Source of the DNA: Parasponia andersonii | Lineage: Eukaryota > Streptophyta > Magnoliopsida > Rosales > Cannabaceae | NCBI GenBank assembly: GCA_002914805.1 | Contig: JXTB01000165.1 | Location: 68,112 to 132,111 of the forward strand | Direction: 5' to 3' | DNA length: 64,000 nucleotides | Part shown: positions 24,437 to 36,300 of the stretch, piece by piece | How the letters are laid out: every line of letters starts with the position of its first letter | Numbering within the stretch: position 1 is the stretch's first letter | Position numbers and translations under genes: made by a program | Notes under the pieces: model-generated | Databases searched by the model: none | The model's input: only the letters and a program-made list of their open reading frames with translations | What the model was told of the DNA's origin: nothing

Positions 24437-24989
24437 ATGATATTAATAGCCCTGAATTATACATGTAATACCACTTTATCTCCTGAATTTTCAACTTACA
24501 TAGTATTGTTCTTTGAATTATGTAATTGTTACAACAATAATCCTTTTGTCACAAACTATTACATATTTAATAAAAAAAATAGGGATAATATCAAAAAAAA
24601 AAAAAAACCAACCACCATTAGTGTTTTATCAAAAAAAAAGCCCACATATTTTCATTTATATCAAATTAAACTTTCAATTTGTGTTTCCCTGTCAACTAAG
24701 ACTGAGCCCACACATTTAATCAAAATTAGAATTTTAGTGTGTTAAAAAGATAACTTTATTATTTAAACTCATAAAACATATATTAAAACTAATAAATATT
24801 GAAAACAATTATTCTTGTTTTTATTTTTTAAAAAGATATTTTAAGTGAAAATAATAATTATTAAAATAAAAGAATTTCATCTATTCAAAACAATTTTTTA
24901 AAAAGAAAAGAATGACAAAAGTTAAAAAAATTCTCGTTTTGTTCATTTTTTTTCAAGAGTTTAAATTATTTAAAATAATTAGAATTTAA

Positions 24990-25020
<31 letters not shown>

Positions 25021-25848
25021 AAAAATATATAAAAAAAATCATTTTTTTCATTTTTTTAATCATTTTATGTGACACAAATAATTATTGAAACTAAAATGAG
25101 TTTAAATTATTAAAAACAATTAATTGTTAAAAATAAAAATAATGATAAAAATTTTTATTTTTAATAATTATTATTTTCACTTAAACTATTATTTTTTAAA
25201 ATAATAATGATAATAATAATTAGTTTCAATATTTATCATTTTTAATATATATTTTATGAGTTTAAGGGTAAAATTGTCTTTTTAAACAAATCATGGCTCC
25301 AATTTTGATTGAGTGTGTGGACTCGGTTCTATTTGATATGAAAATACAAATTTAATGTTTAATTTGATATAAATAAAAATGTGTAGATTTTTTTTTTTTG
25401 GGATAAAACACTAAAGGTAATAGCTTTTTTTTAATATATTATTCGATAGAAATAAGTCATTATAGAACACATAGTTTGAATACTGTGGTCAAGAATGAGA
25501 TTCTGAATTTTTTAACTAACACAATAGACTATCAAGATTTATATAAATTATTGCAACAATGATTCTTTTTCTTCACTAACTATTAAATTTTAAACATAAA
25601 TAAGTCTAGTGTAAAGCACACAGTTTAGTAATTGTAGCTGAAAACGAAATTTTGACTAATAGAAGTAAATAATACCCAATTATATGTTTTGTCCATAACT
25701 ATTTTCTGTTAAAAAACTAATAGTTTGTACTAAAAAGGCTACCGCTATAACAATTGCATAATTTAGAGGTTATTATTATGTAAGTTGAAAATTAGGGCAA
25801 TAAAAAAAATACAATGAGTATAATTCTAGGACCATTAATATATATAAC
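24437..25848. mobile_element. MITE-family copy interrupted by a nested inverted-repeat element
   Basis: The ends are inversely related: gatattaatagccctgaatt on the left, and the reverse of ...aattctaggaccattaatat on the right. The outer parts (24437-24595 and about 25435-25848) align in order with the intact relative at 34801-35285. Shared words include 'acaaactatta', 'aataagtcatt' and 'atgtaagtt'. The relative lacks the middle ~0.83 kb, which is itself an inverted-repeat element. Confidence 0.6.
24610..25424. mobile_element. Nested element with long terminal inverted repeats
   Basis: The left arm (from 'attagtgttttatc', through 'atttatatcaaattaaac' and 'cccacacatttaatcaaaat') is repeated in inverse by the right arm ending at 'gataaaacactaaaggtaat'. 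The arms exceed 150 bp with moderate divergence. The centre is AT-rich, with a GA run at 24991-25016. There is no coding capacity. Confidence 0.65.
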
Positions 25849-26730
25849 CCATTTTTTTAAAAAAAATTCGCAATTATTTTTTTATTTTGTACAAAATAAC
25901 TTAAATCTTATTATTTTCTTCCATGATTTTCAAATCTTGGGACCTAAATAATGTTTTTGACCCTGAAATTTGAAATATTACCACCTAACTTGTTTCTTTT
26001 TGTCACAGTACCAACTAGAGTGAACAAAAATATAAAAATCTGACCCAGTTCAAAATACTCATCCAACGCAACCTGAGATTTCAGGTTCAAATAAGTATAC
26101 CTGAATTTTAGAGTAAATCCAACTGAATCGAAAGATTTTCAGTTCGGCTATAGGTACAATTTAAGGGATTAGGTCCTTGAACCTGACCCAATCTCGTCAT
26201 TATTATTAAAAATAAAAAGCCTTAAAATTGGTTATTTAATAATTTATTTCTCCATATTTTTTTCTTTTATATTTTAATGTTTATGAGATTATATACATTG
26301 TGCAAATAACTAATTATGCATAAAATAGAAAAAAAAAATCAAAATTATTTATTATGTGGTAAAAAAAAAAAGGGAAAAAAAGTTTTATACTTTCATAAAA
26401 CTCAACCTGACCTACCCGCCCGAATACCCAATCTCTGTCGATTCAATTTTGGTTGCTTATTTTTATATGCCTGAACTTGAATACCCGAATACCCAAAACC
26501 GACCCAATATGCACCTCTAGTTCCAGCCTTGGTTTTACAATGGTATTATTTAAACCAAGACAAAAACATGGTTCATCATAGACCAAATACAGTTTGAGTT
26601 ATTTTTCTTGAACTTGAAATAGTATTTAAGTTATTAACATTTCGTTTTTCCTCATTTCTTCGTGTTTTTCCTGAATGCATTGAAAATCGAATAATAATGA
26701 TTGTGTAATTGTTTTTTTCATTCCTCTTCA
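25330..26730. repeat. 1.4-kb tandem duplication, copy 1
   Basis: This block from 'tatttgatatgaaaatac' to 'cattcctcttca' is repeated almost base for base at 26732-28125, in the same orientation and order, with a few percent substitutions and small indels. The two copies are separated only by a single N at 26731. The block covers part of the nested inverted-repeat element, part of the MITE copy, and a hAT-like MITE. Confidence 0.9.
26016..26519. mobile_element. hAT-like MITE (in copy 1)
   Basis: The left end is TAGAGTG and the right end CACCTCTA, resembling the TAGGGGTG-type termini of hAT elements. The interior is enriched in 'gacccaa' and 'aatacccga' words and has no open frame. The second copy (27417-27922) ends in CACCCCTA, a closer match to the hAT terminus. 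No clean 8-bp target duplication was seen. Confidence 0.5.
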
Positions 26731-26731
26731 N

Positions 26732-28125
26732 TATTTGATAGGAAAATACAAATTTAATGTTTAATTTGATATAAATAAAAATGTGTAGATTTTGTTTTTG
26801 GATAAAACACTAAAGGTAATAGTTTTTTTTTTTTTTTATATTATTCGATAGAAATAAGTCATTATAGAGCACATAGTTTGAATACTGTGGTCAAGAATGA
26901 GATTCTGAATTTTTTAACTAACACAATAGACTATCAAGATTTATACAAATTATTGCAACAATGATTCTTTTTCTTTACTAACTATTAAATTTTAAACATA
27001 AATGAATCTAGTGTAAAGCACACAGTTTAGTAATTATTGCTGAAAACGAAATTTTGACTGATAGAAGTAAATAATACCCAATTATATGTTTTGTCCATAA
27101 CTATTTTCTGTTAAAAAACTAATAGTTTGTGCCAAAAAGGCTATCGCTATAACAATTGCATAATTTAGAGGTTATTATTATGTAAGTTGAAAATTAGGGC
27201 AACAAAGAAATACAATGAGTATAATTCTAGGACTATTAATATATATAACCCATTTTTTAAAAAAAAATTCGCAATCATTTTTTTAGTTTGTACAAAATAA
27301 CTTAAATCTTATTATTTTCTTCCATGATTTTCAAATCTTGGGACCTAAATAATGTTTTTGACCTTGAAATTTGAAATATTACTACCTAACTTGTTTCTTT
27401 TTGTCACAGTACCAACTAGAGTGAACAAAAATGTAAAAATTCGACCCAGCTCAAAATACTCGTCCAACCTGACCTGAGATTTCGAGTTTAAATAAGTATA
27501 CCTGAATTTTAGAGTAAATCCAATCGAATCGAAAGATTTTCAGTTCGGCTACAGGCACATTTTGAGGGATTAGGTCCCTGAACCTGATCCAATCCCGCCA
27601 CTATTATTAAAAATAAAAAACCTTAAAATTGGTTATTTAATAATTTATTTCTCTATATATTTTTTTCTTTTATATTTCAATGTTTATGAGATTATATACA
27701 TTGTGCAAATAACTAATTATGCATAAAATAGGAAAAAAAAAATCAAAATTGTTTATTATGTGGTAAAAAAAGAAGGGAAAAAAAGTTTTATACTTTCATA
27801 AAACTCAACCTGACCTACCCGCCCGAATACCCGATCTCTGTCGATTCAATTTTGGTTGCTTATTTTTATATGCCTGAACTTGAATACCCGAATACTCAAA
27901 ACCGACCCAATGTGCACCCCTAGTTCCAGCCTTGGTTTTATAATGGTATTATTTAAACCAAGACAAAAACATGGTTCATCATAGACCAAATACAGTTTGA
28001 GTTATTTTTCTTGAACTTGAAATAGTATTTAAGTTTTCGTTTTTCCTCATTTCTTCGTGTTTTTCCTGAATGCGTTGAAAATTGAATAGTAATGATTGTG
28101 TAATTGTTTTTTTCGTTCCTCTTCA
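26732..28125. repeat. 1.4-kb tandem duplication, copy 2
   Basis: Second copy of 25330-26730, about 1394 bp, running to 'cgttcctcttca' before unrelated sequence resumes. It includes the second copy of the hAT-like MITE (27417-27922) and of the right-hand part of the MITE-family element (about 26838-27242). Confidence 0.9.
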
Positions 28126-28498
28126 AGTTCCAACTATATTTTGTAGCTTATGTGAAAAGAAAAGAAAGAGAATAGGGTATTTTCCCTCACCTTAAACTCT
28201 TTTCATAAATACCAGCTTTATAAGCTTATACATATGTATATTTTATGAGCCAAATCTAAGTAATTGCATCAATTGTTTTGTATTCTCAAAAATGTCCTCT
28301 AAGGCTTCCTTTCTCCCTCCGAAGTGGCTTTTGCCAAAAACTTTGAACATATACAACACAGGTTAAATGACACAAAAATTGCAAGGGTAAAAGGGTAGGA
28401 AGGGCTAAAGGTGAGAAGGTGAACATGACCTAATAAAATTTAAAGGATTCTAGAGTTCCACCAAATACATAAGAAAATTATACATATATGAGGTATTT
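28126..28498. other. 3' flank of the choline transporter-like gene
   Basis: This should hold the 3' untranslated region and terminator of the minus-strand gene next to it. No separate gene was seen. Confidence 0.5.
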
Positions 28499-31400
28499 TC
28501 ACTGGGGCCCTTGAGTAAGTCTCTGCATCTCATTTTGGTCATTGAGAGTTTCAATGAGAAGGGGAGGAGCATATTGTGCAGTTCCTTGGTGCTCTTCGGA
28601 GTCTTGGCAGAAGGAAAGAATGATGGTCTCGATCGACATCTCCACTACTGCAAAGAAGAGTGTTGCTATGACATAGCCAAGACCCCAGCAAACCTGTTGG
28701 AAACAACTGTGAATATCAGTTTTTGTCTTTGTTTTTTCGTTTTGTTTTGGTTTTGGTTTTGGTTTTGGTTTTTTTTTTTTTTTTTTTCCATTTTTTCACA
28801 AGCAATAGCGAGTCCTATAGTTTTCACTTTAGCTTTGGATAGTAAGAGAACATACCAATACGGGAAACAGCGGAGAGGAGATCTTGTTGTGCGCTGATCT
28901 GTATTTGTGGGTGTCCAACATGAGGAATGAGAAAAGGGCACTTGAGAGGCTGACGCATAGCTTTCCGAGGAATAAGATGACATCTCCAATCACATTGACT
29001 CTCCCTATTCGTAGTATATTGTTGATGATCAAATCTGTGGCAATGGCAGATGACTTGCAGAAGCTTTTACCCGTTATGGCAATCTGCAACGCCATGAAGA
29101 GCTTAAAGGAATTAGCCACCAGCATATATGGAACAATTGAAAAGAGTATTAAGATTCAGCATGCAACTTGTGATATAGTCTAACTATTTACTGGTAAATG
29201 ATTATGAATTTCTATTGGCAGGCATATAGCAGGTTTAACCTGGGCAATCTAAAAGTTCAATTCTCCCGTGTTCCTCTAATATTCATTTCCAAAGGAATTT
29301 TCATTTTCATGCTCTTCCCTCACTGCTATGAAAATTCTTTAGAACTAGACTGCACCCAATTGGGTCCCACTATCATATAAATCTGCCCAGAAACCTTTAA
29401 AATTTAAGCAATGTAAATCATATTATTCTCCATTTAATCTTATGTTAAATGAGACCAATTTTGGGAATCCAGTATCTTCTTAAAGAACATATTGGTCTCT
29501 GGCATACGGCTTCCTAAGTGGTAATGTGAGAACCAGTTTCTTCTAGCATTCTGGTCAAACGGCAATAATAGTGGTGAATCTAAATATGTAGACTTGCATT
29601 CAACTACATATGCAACTATGATTACAAGTAGAATCTCTTGAATACCATGATGAAGGCATTGCGGTTCACTGATCTGATGGTCCAATCAATACACCTCAGG
29701 CAAAACCTAGAAACATGGAATGCCGCCTTTCCAAACCAATTATCAGGTGATGTACCCACAACTTTCAGCTTCCGACGAATTGATTCAAGCATAAAACGGA
29801 TTGATTCCACAAATGACAGAATCAGGGAGCCAAGAGCAACAGACCCAAGGCTGTATCGAATAAGTCGCTTCATGGAGGAAAAGACCGGAAGAAACGGAAT
29901 TTCTGGCTGCAATTAGATAAATACAGTAAGCATATGATAAGGAAAATGATGCCTTTGAAGATATAGTATTTAACTAATTTCGAAGCAGAACATCTCAAAC
30001 AACTAATCTAGTGGTTACTAAAAGCAAGCTTCATCTTGTTTCCATTTTTATACGAAACAAGCTTCATCTGCTATTATTCAGTTATGAGAAGATATCCAAA
30101 GAAGGTCTGTCTTGCGCAAATCCATTCGCATACAATGTTTAGGGACCTTGGATCCCCAAGTGAATTAAAATCTCAGTCACTTCAAGGTTTGATTTCAACA
30201 ATTCCACCAAGCCGCATTGCAAAGAAGAGTAACACATTTGACCTGAACTCATTCCCTATACATTTTACTCAGACAATTTCTAAAGCCAGCTAACTCATTC
30301 TAGTTGATTTTGATGCCACCCATAAGACCTCATGAATTCTATGACAAACTATTGTTTGAAAAACAATTGGAATGCAAGGAATAACGAGTTAAGCTGTTTT
30401 GGCATTATACAATAGATTCCAGAATTTCATGGCTGCATGCTTTCTTGTATGTCTTTTCTAGATAGCAGGTGTCAAACAATCGACCCAGTTTTAATCATTC
30501 GACTTATGACACCACATTACAATGGTTACTCTGGGCCAAATTAATGCAGGTTTCAGTTCTTGCAATCCAAATAAAAGAAAATTATAGACAGACCTGCAAT
30601 AAAAGTCATCTGAGGTAAAAGTCGATGCATATTTCTTAGCAACTTACTGATGTTTCACCACGAGCCCAATAGTAGGAAGCTACAGAACCCGCAATCACTG
30701 TAGAAGAGCATGCTATAAAAAACTGTGTAGCCCAGTAACCCCCAAATAAGTGGAAAAGAATGGCAACTCCGATGTGGGGAGTGTAATGTATGCTGTAACC
30801 ACAGCATCGATCACAGTTGACCCTTTTTGACACAAGATCATAAGCACAGCAGTTGGAGTTGCAGTTATTCTGGAGGACCTCACCCGAACTGAAAAGATGG
30901 AAAGCAGCTGAAAACCAGAACATGTAAAAAATTGCAAGAATGGCACATGGTATGACTGGAAAAATTATTAGTGCTTGAACTTCTCCAATGACCTTTGCAG
31001 CAACCTGTAAGATTAGTGATTATGTTATAGAACAATCTAACAAACAGATTACTAAACGAAATGAAAAGACTATAATAGTTTTTAAGTTTGTCCCAATTTC
31101 AGGGATGTGAAGGGAAAAAATGTAGTATCAAGTAAAATAAAATTCTGCAGGTGTTGCCAAGAACCTGAGATGCATAATTAAAATGGACTTTTCCTCCTGA
31201 TCCTTAAAATGCAGTACTGGAAATTCAATGTGGTATTGCGAAAGTGTACTATCTTCTATCTAATTTTATCTATTTACTCCAATTCTTAGTGAGATTTTGT
31301 TGTCAGTGAAAAGTAAATGCCCTATTATGGGGAAATACCATTTGACTAGCAGATCAGTTGGTCCAAATTCTACACTACACAGGCTTTTAATTGTTATAAG

Positions 31401-34400
31401 AAACTCTCTTGGATTGATTAGCTAGAACGAATATGATATCCTTCTAGAAAAATCTAGAAATTATTAGCATCCCAATAAAAGAACTTGACTAACACATTCC
31501 CAAGGCTCTCACCTAAAGAAATTATAGGAATATAAAATTTATTAGGGCTTCAAGAACAAAGGAGTGGTTGTCATTCAAAGTGACATGTCTATGAATTTTT
31601 TAACAAAGCATTAACTAATTGAAAGAAAAGCAAAATATACACCAATTAGTCAAAGTTAAATGGCTATCACAACCTTGATCATTTTATAACCTCACAAGTT
31701 CGCATATCTGGACTAGCTCATCTAATAGGAGCAACACTTACCGACCAGAGAAGATCTCCTATACTAAATACAATGCCTCCACTATTTTGTTGTCACCAAC
31801 TTCTTTTATTCATTTCATTTCATCATTGTTTACAATTAACATACATAAAGAATATCATACTTGCCTTAAGGACAGATGTTGCCATAAGGATTCGGCGGAC
31901 TATAGCAATTGATGTAAGAACAGCAACGACCATAATAAAAGTCATAAGAACAGCAACACCACGCAGATGATTTAGTTCCTGAAAGAATGATATGTAGAAG
32001 TAAATAAAATATGTATAAACAGCTTTCGCTACTGAGAACTAAGCTAACAATGATACTTACCCTTGCAGATACACGAACATAAGGATCATGCGGACCAATA
32101 ATGGGAGTGATGGCATCATTTCCTATCCATCCAGCTAAAAAGCAAGAGAGACCAGATACTCAGCATTAAGCTTGACTAAAAATAATTTGCCCAATAAGTA
32201 ATATGACAGAGAACTATTATCCAAAGCACAATGCTAGATTCGCATTCAAGCGTCATGAAGTTGATACCGGATGTCAGATGTGGTGATAAAGGATTTGGGG
32301 ATGAGGAGATAAGGTTTATATCAAGTAAAAACTATAAACCACTCAATTAAAGAAAGGACGTTTGATAAAGTTGAAAAACCAGATTAAATCTTGGTAGCTG
32401 AACTAATCTCTGTTGTCTCACGGGACCTAGCGTTGCGGCGTGTGGGCATTCCCGGTGGGATCAGTCGGGGAGGGGCCCGAACCGGATATCCACGGTTATC
32501 CAAAAAAAAAAAGAATTGAAAAACCAGATTTCAAAGATGATATCCTTTTCTTTTCCAAACTATAGCTTTTACATGACAGCAGATAGTATAACAAGATCTG
32601 GAAAAGTGACAATCATCTCATTAACAAGACCAGGAAAAGCTCCTCACCTTTTAAATAATAGAACATAGTGACTGATATTATGAGAATATTAAAGAGGGTA
32701 ACTGTTATCCAAGGCATTGCAGCAACAAAATGCCGAATCATCAGCAGCCAAATCACCGACAAAAACAGTGGCAAGATTGCTCCACAAACAATTAGCACAG
32801 GCCATGATTTTCCAATATCAGCCATGTACCTCTGCAAATAACACAGGAAAATGGATGTGAAAACCTATGATACATAACAAGCAAATATGTTCAAGATATG
32901 AGGTGGATATTGAACAAAAAGCAGTAACAACAAAGAAAGTAAAGTAGTCAGCAGTTTATCAAACAAGCAATTAATTGTCTAAAGAGTCCAGCGTGGCCTT
33001 ATTCATCAAATTTCATTTACAGGGAAAAAAAAAAAGAAATGTTTCTTCTCAAGAATATTTACGAGTCTGGTTCTGTGAATAGGTTTTTTTTTTCACATAT
33101 AAAAAGAAGAACATTAATTCGTTTGGTTCGTGTGATTTCCTTTAGTGCCTCTGACATGGTAGGTCTTCTAGACACTAATGATAAACCAAAGTCTGTACTT
33201 TATAACCCAAAGTCTGTACTTCCAACAATAGTATTGATAGCAGGAGAAGTGTAAGAATTTGACACTACATTCAAAATTCGTTAGAATTAACCTAAACGGT
33301 CTCTATCTTGAATCAGTTTAGTTGCTGGACAACATCAATAAGAAAGCATGACAATATAAATCATATCAGCAACGTCAATGGCCAGAGAGCTCATGATCCT
33401 GTCTATAATAATACACCGTATCAACAAGGTCAACAAAATCAAAATTAAGGCATCATATTATACAGAACATGCCAAGTTTTATTTTCTACTTCCCCCTTAA
33501 TTAAAAGTTAGTAACAAGCCAAGCAGAAACCATAGTGAAAAAAGTTCATGCAGAGAAAGACTAAGTAATGCACTTTCCCTAAAAATTCAAAAGCATGATG
33601 ATATTTAAGCAGTAGATAGACAGTAATTAGTCAAAAGTTACTAACAAACCTTTAAAACAGATGACTGAGAATTGATGGACCTGTGAATGGATTTATCTAT
33701 AACAATGTCCTCATTGATGCGCACTCCACCCATTTGCTGCCAGTGCCTCATAGACATGTTTGAAGAGCGAGCGATAAATTGGCAGCTCCAGTAAACTGGA
33801 AAAGGGGAAGACTTGTTTATTAAGTTTGCAATGAAAACAAAAAATATGCATTTAGAAACAGAAAGACACAGAAGAGAACAGTTTCTTGCATAAACTTCAA
33901 AAAATTTGTCCATGTAAATTTCATATATTTGCAACAATCAGCAGACACAAACATTGAAAATTTTTGCACATAATTCAAAAACAGACTGATAGGCAAATTC
34001 AATAGATATAAAACATTATAATCTGATGATGCCTTGGCAGCAAAACACTAGTGAGTCAGCTTACCATTTACACTTGGAAATATGACAGGGTAACAAGGAC
34101 CCTGAAGTTGAAGAGAGGTATTTCTCATTTCAGGTGTAAGAAACTCAAAATAATCATAATTTCTATCAATCCAATCATCCACTGAGAGGCGGATATCTCC
34201 TTCTGGATAATCGCACACCCAATTTAGTGCGTCATCCGAAGGGATAGGACAATCAATTAAGCATATTGTCCGTGCATTGACCAACTTGAATTCACTGTCT
34301 TTCAAACCACTTTGGTAGACCTGGTTAGGATTTAACCAATATCTAAGTTCCAGCTGATGAAGACCAGGATTCGCATGCTTGTCCCCACAAACATTTCCTT

Positions 34401-36075
34401 TGTAGTCCAGCCCATAGGTGAGCCTGGTTAGTCACAGCATTATAGGTCACAATGAAGAACAAGTGAAAAAATACAGAATTATCAACAAATATTAAATGTA
34501 ACAATCATGTAGCAAAGCAACCAGAAAGTGAACATACAATTATCCAAACATAACAGAGTCACAGAACAAACATCAGCAAGCTATTCCTACTAGTCTCCTA
34601 TTAACAATTATCCAAACATATCCCTACGGCTAAGTTAAATTGAGTTATACGCCTTTATGTTATTTTTTTTTTCCCAAATCTTGCATCTCCTCCCAACAAA
34701 AAAATCATCTCACATCCAAGAGAAAATAAAACTATGCATTATACAATTCCTTAAACTTAATACTGGTGACACGATAGTTTCTGGGAGGTTAATTATACAT
34801 CAATAGCCTTTGAATTATATATGTTGTACCACTTTGGTCACTGAATTATGTAATTATTGCAAGTTGTAAAAATGATCATTTTGTTACAAACTATTAAATA
34901 TTTAACAAAAATAAGTCATTGGCACACAATTTGGTAAATATCATCAATAATGACTCAAAATTTTCAACTTACACAATAGATTACCAAGACTTATGCAATT
35001 ATAGCAGTGATGACCATTTTTTTTTCACAAACTATTAAAATTTTAACATAAATGAGTTATGTGCAATGCGTAAAATTTGATAACTTCAGATGTGAACGAG
35101 ATTCTAATTCATAAAACTAAATAATGCATAATAATATGCTTTGTCCAAATTCTTTTCTGATAAAAAACTAATAATTTGTGATAAAAGGGTCATTAATATA
35201 AATTGTATAAGTCTAAGGGTATGTAAGTTAAAAGTTCGAGAGGGTCAAAGTGGTACAACCATTACTATAGTTATGAAAGCAATTGAAACGTGGTATTCTA
35301 TTTTTTTAATGTTTTATTTTCCCAGTATCTTTAGCAAACAAATGGATTAGCAAGAATATAAACAAAGGGTGTCAGGCTGAAAGAGGAAACGAAGTAAAAT
35401 GCAGTTCTTATCTAAGTGCAGTTGAAGAAACTCACTCTAGCCACGCAGGTTCCCATGAAGTAAATGGTTTCACATTCACTCCCTCAGTAACAAGAGTAAA
35501 TAAAACATAAAACCCAACTTTTCATTTCAACTTCACCCCTAGATCTCTCCAGCAACCAAATTATTATAATGTTTCACAAAATCGAAAGTGAGAGACCCAA
35601 AAATATTTGTGTTAAAACCGAAATTGAAGGAGACCACCAATATGGTATCAAACCAAAATCACAATCTTTATCGAGTTGTTCTAGTTAGTGGAAAATATAG
35701 AAAAGTAGGAAAAACAATGAGAAACCCAGAACAGATATAACAGATGTACGAGGTAACAGAGAAACCCATTTCAGAGAAAGTGACTCTTACCAAAAAAAAA
35801 AATCACATAAAACCAAAACTTAACAAAAGTAAAGGTATGCATTTGGAGCAAGAAGAAGTAAGATGAAATGGGTAGTTTTAAGATTGTTACCTTAATGGGT
35901 TTCCTTTGTTGAATCCAAAGCTGGAGTTAACAATCATAGCAACCCAGAAAGCTATGAAGATCACCAGAAAAACAACATCCCTACATTTCCTGTTGTGCCT
36001 AATGATTCCACCCATTTGGGTGCTTCCATCACTCGATGGGTATCTTCCTATGACTGCCCCCAAAGGACCCCTCAT
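28499..36075 (-). CDS. CHER1: Choline transporter-like protein 1 (CHER1/CTL1 family)
   Basis: Multi-pass membrane protein of the choline transporter-like family. Arabidopsis CHER1/CTL1 works at the trans-Golgi and sieve plates, in choline homeostasis, phloem sieve-pore formation and secretory trafficking. Ten minus-strand exons: 35891-36075, 34065-34423, 33650-33795, 32648-32831, 32061-32134, 31865-31978, 30648-31004, 29646-29906, 28856-29083, 28499-28693. They join in frame to 700 residues, the same length I recall for Arabidopsis CHER1. The N-terminus MRGPLGAVIGRYPSSDGS precedes a first span (about 35-52). A large cysteine-rich loop follows (residues ~55-230), then paired spans across the rest. 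The conserved segment NCCAYDLV...CDRCCGYSI is in exon 7. Intron 6 has a GC donor. Intron 1 carries a MITE and intron 4 a SINE. No break was seen. Confidence 0.95.
31005..31864 (-). other. GC-AG intron in the choline transporter-like gene
   Basis: On the minus strand the exon ends CTTAAG and the intron begins GCAAGT, the consensus for GC donors. It ends in cag before GTTGCTGCAAAG. This keeps the conserved ATSVLK/VAAKVIGE junction in frame; the GT three bases later would not. Confidence 0.85.
32386..32515 (+). mobile_element. 5'-truncated SINE with 15-bp target duplication
   Basis: A ~130-bp insert holds text typical of the 3' part of plant Au-like SINEs ('ggcattcccggtgggatcag', then 'cggggaggggcccgaac', 'ccacggttatcc') and an A-rich tail. 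It is flanked by an exact 15-bp direct repeat, ttgaaaaaccagatt, at 32371-32385 and 32516-32530. It lies in intron 4 of CHER1, antisense to the gene. It is much more GC-rich than its surroundings. The tRNA-like promoter end is missing. Confidence 0.88.
34801..35285. mobile_element. MITE in intron 1 of the choline transporter-like gene
   Basis: The ends are inverse copies of each other: caatagcctttgaattatat... on the left, and the right end read backwards gives caattgctttcataactata. Both then run into 'gttgtaccactttg'. Length is about 485 bp, with no coding frame. It is the uninterrupted relative of the element at 24437-25848. Confidence 0.65.
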
Positions 36076-36300
36076 TTTCTAACACACTGGTGTAACACTA
36101 CCAAAAAAATCTTCTTCTCCAGCAAATTAGAGAGAGAAAGTGAGAGAAAAAAAAATAGATTCTTTGGAGAAACGGTGGCTTTTTTAGGGAGAGACGAAAG
36201 AGAAAAAGACAAGGAGTAGAGTAGAAGCTGGGAGAGTGTGAACTTGAGAGGAGGGTTTTAAGATTTGGAATATTTCTAAGAATTTGGTGTTTAGCTTTTT
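36076..36300 (-). promoter_or_regulatory. 5' leader and core promoter region of CHER1
   Basis: Upstream of the CHER1 start codon the minus strand is pyrimidine-rich (CT and TC runs), typical of a plant 5' leader. Transcription probably starts within this stretch. No certain TATA box was picked. Confidence 0.4.
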
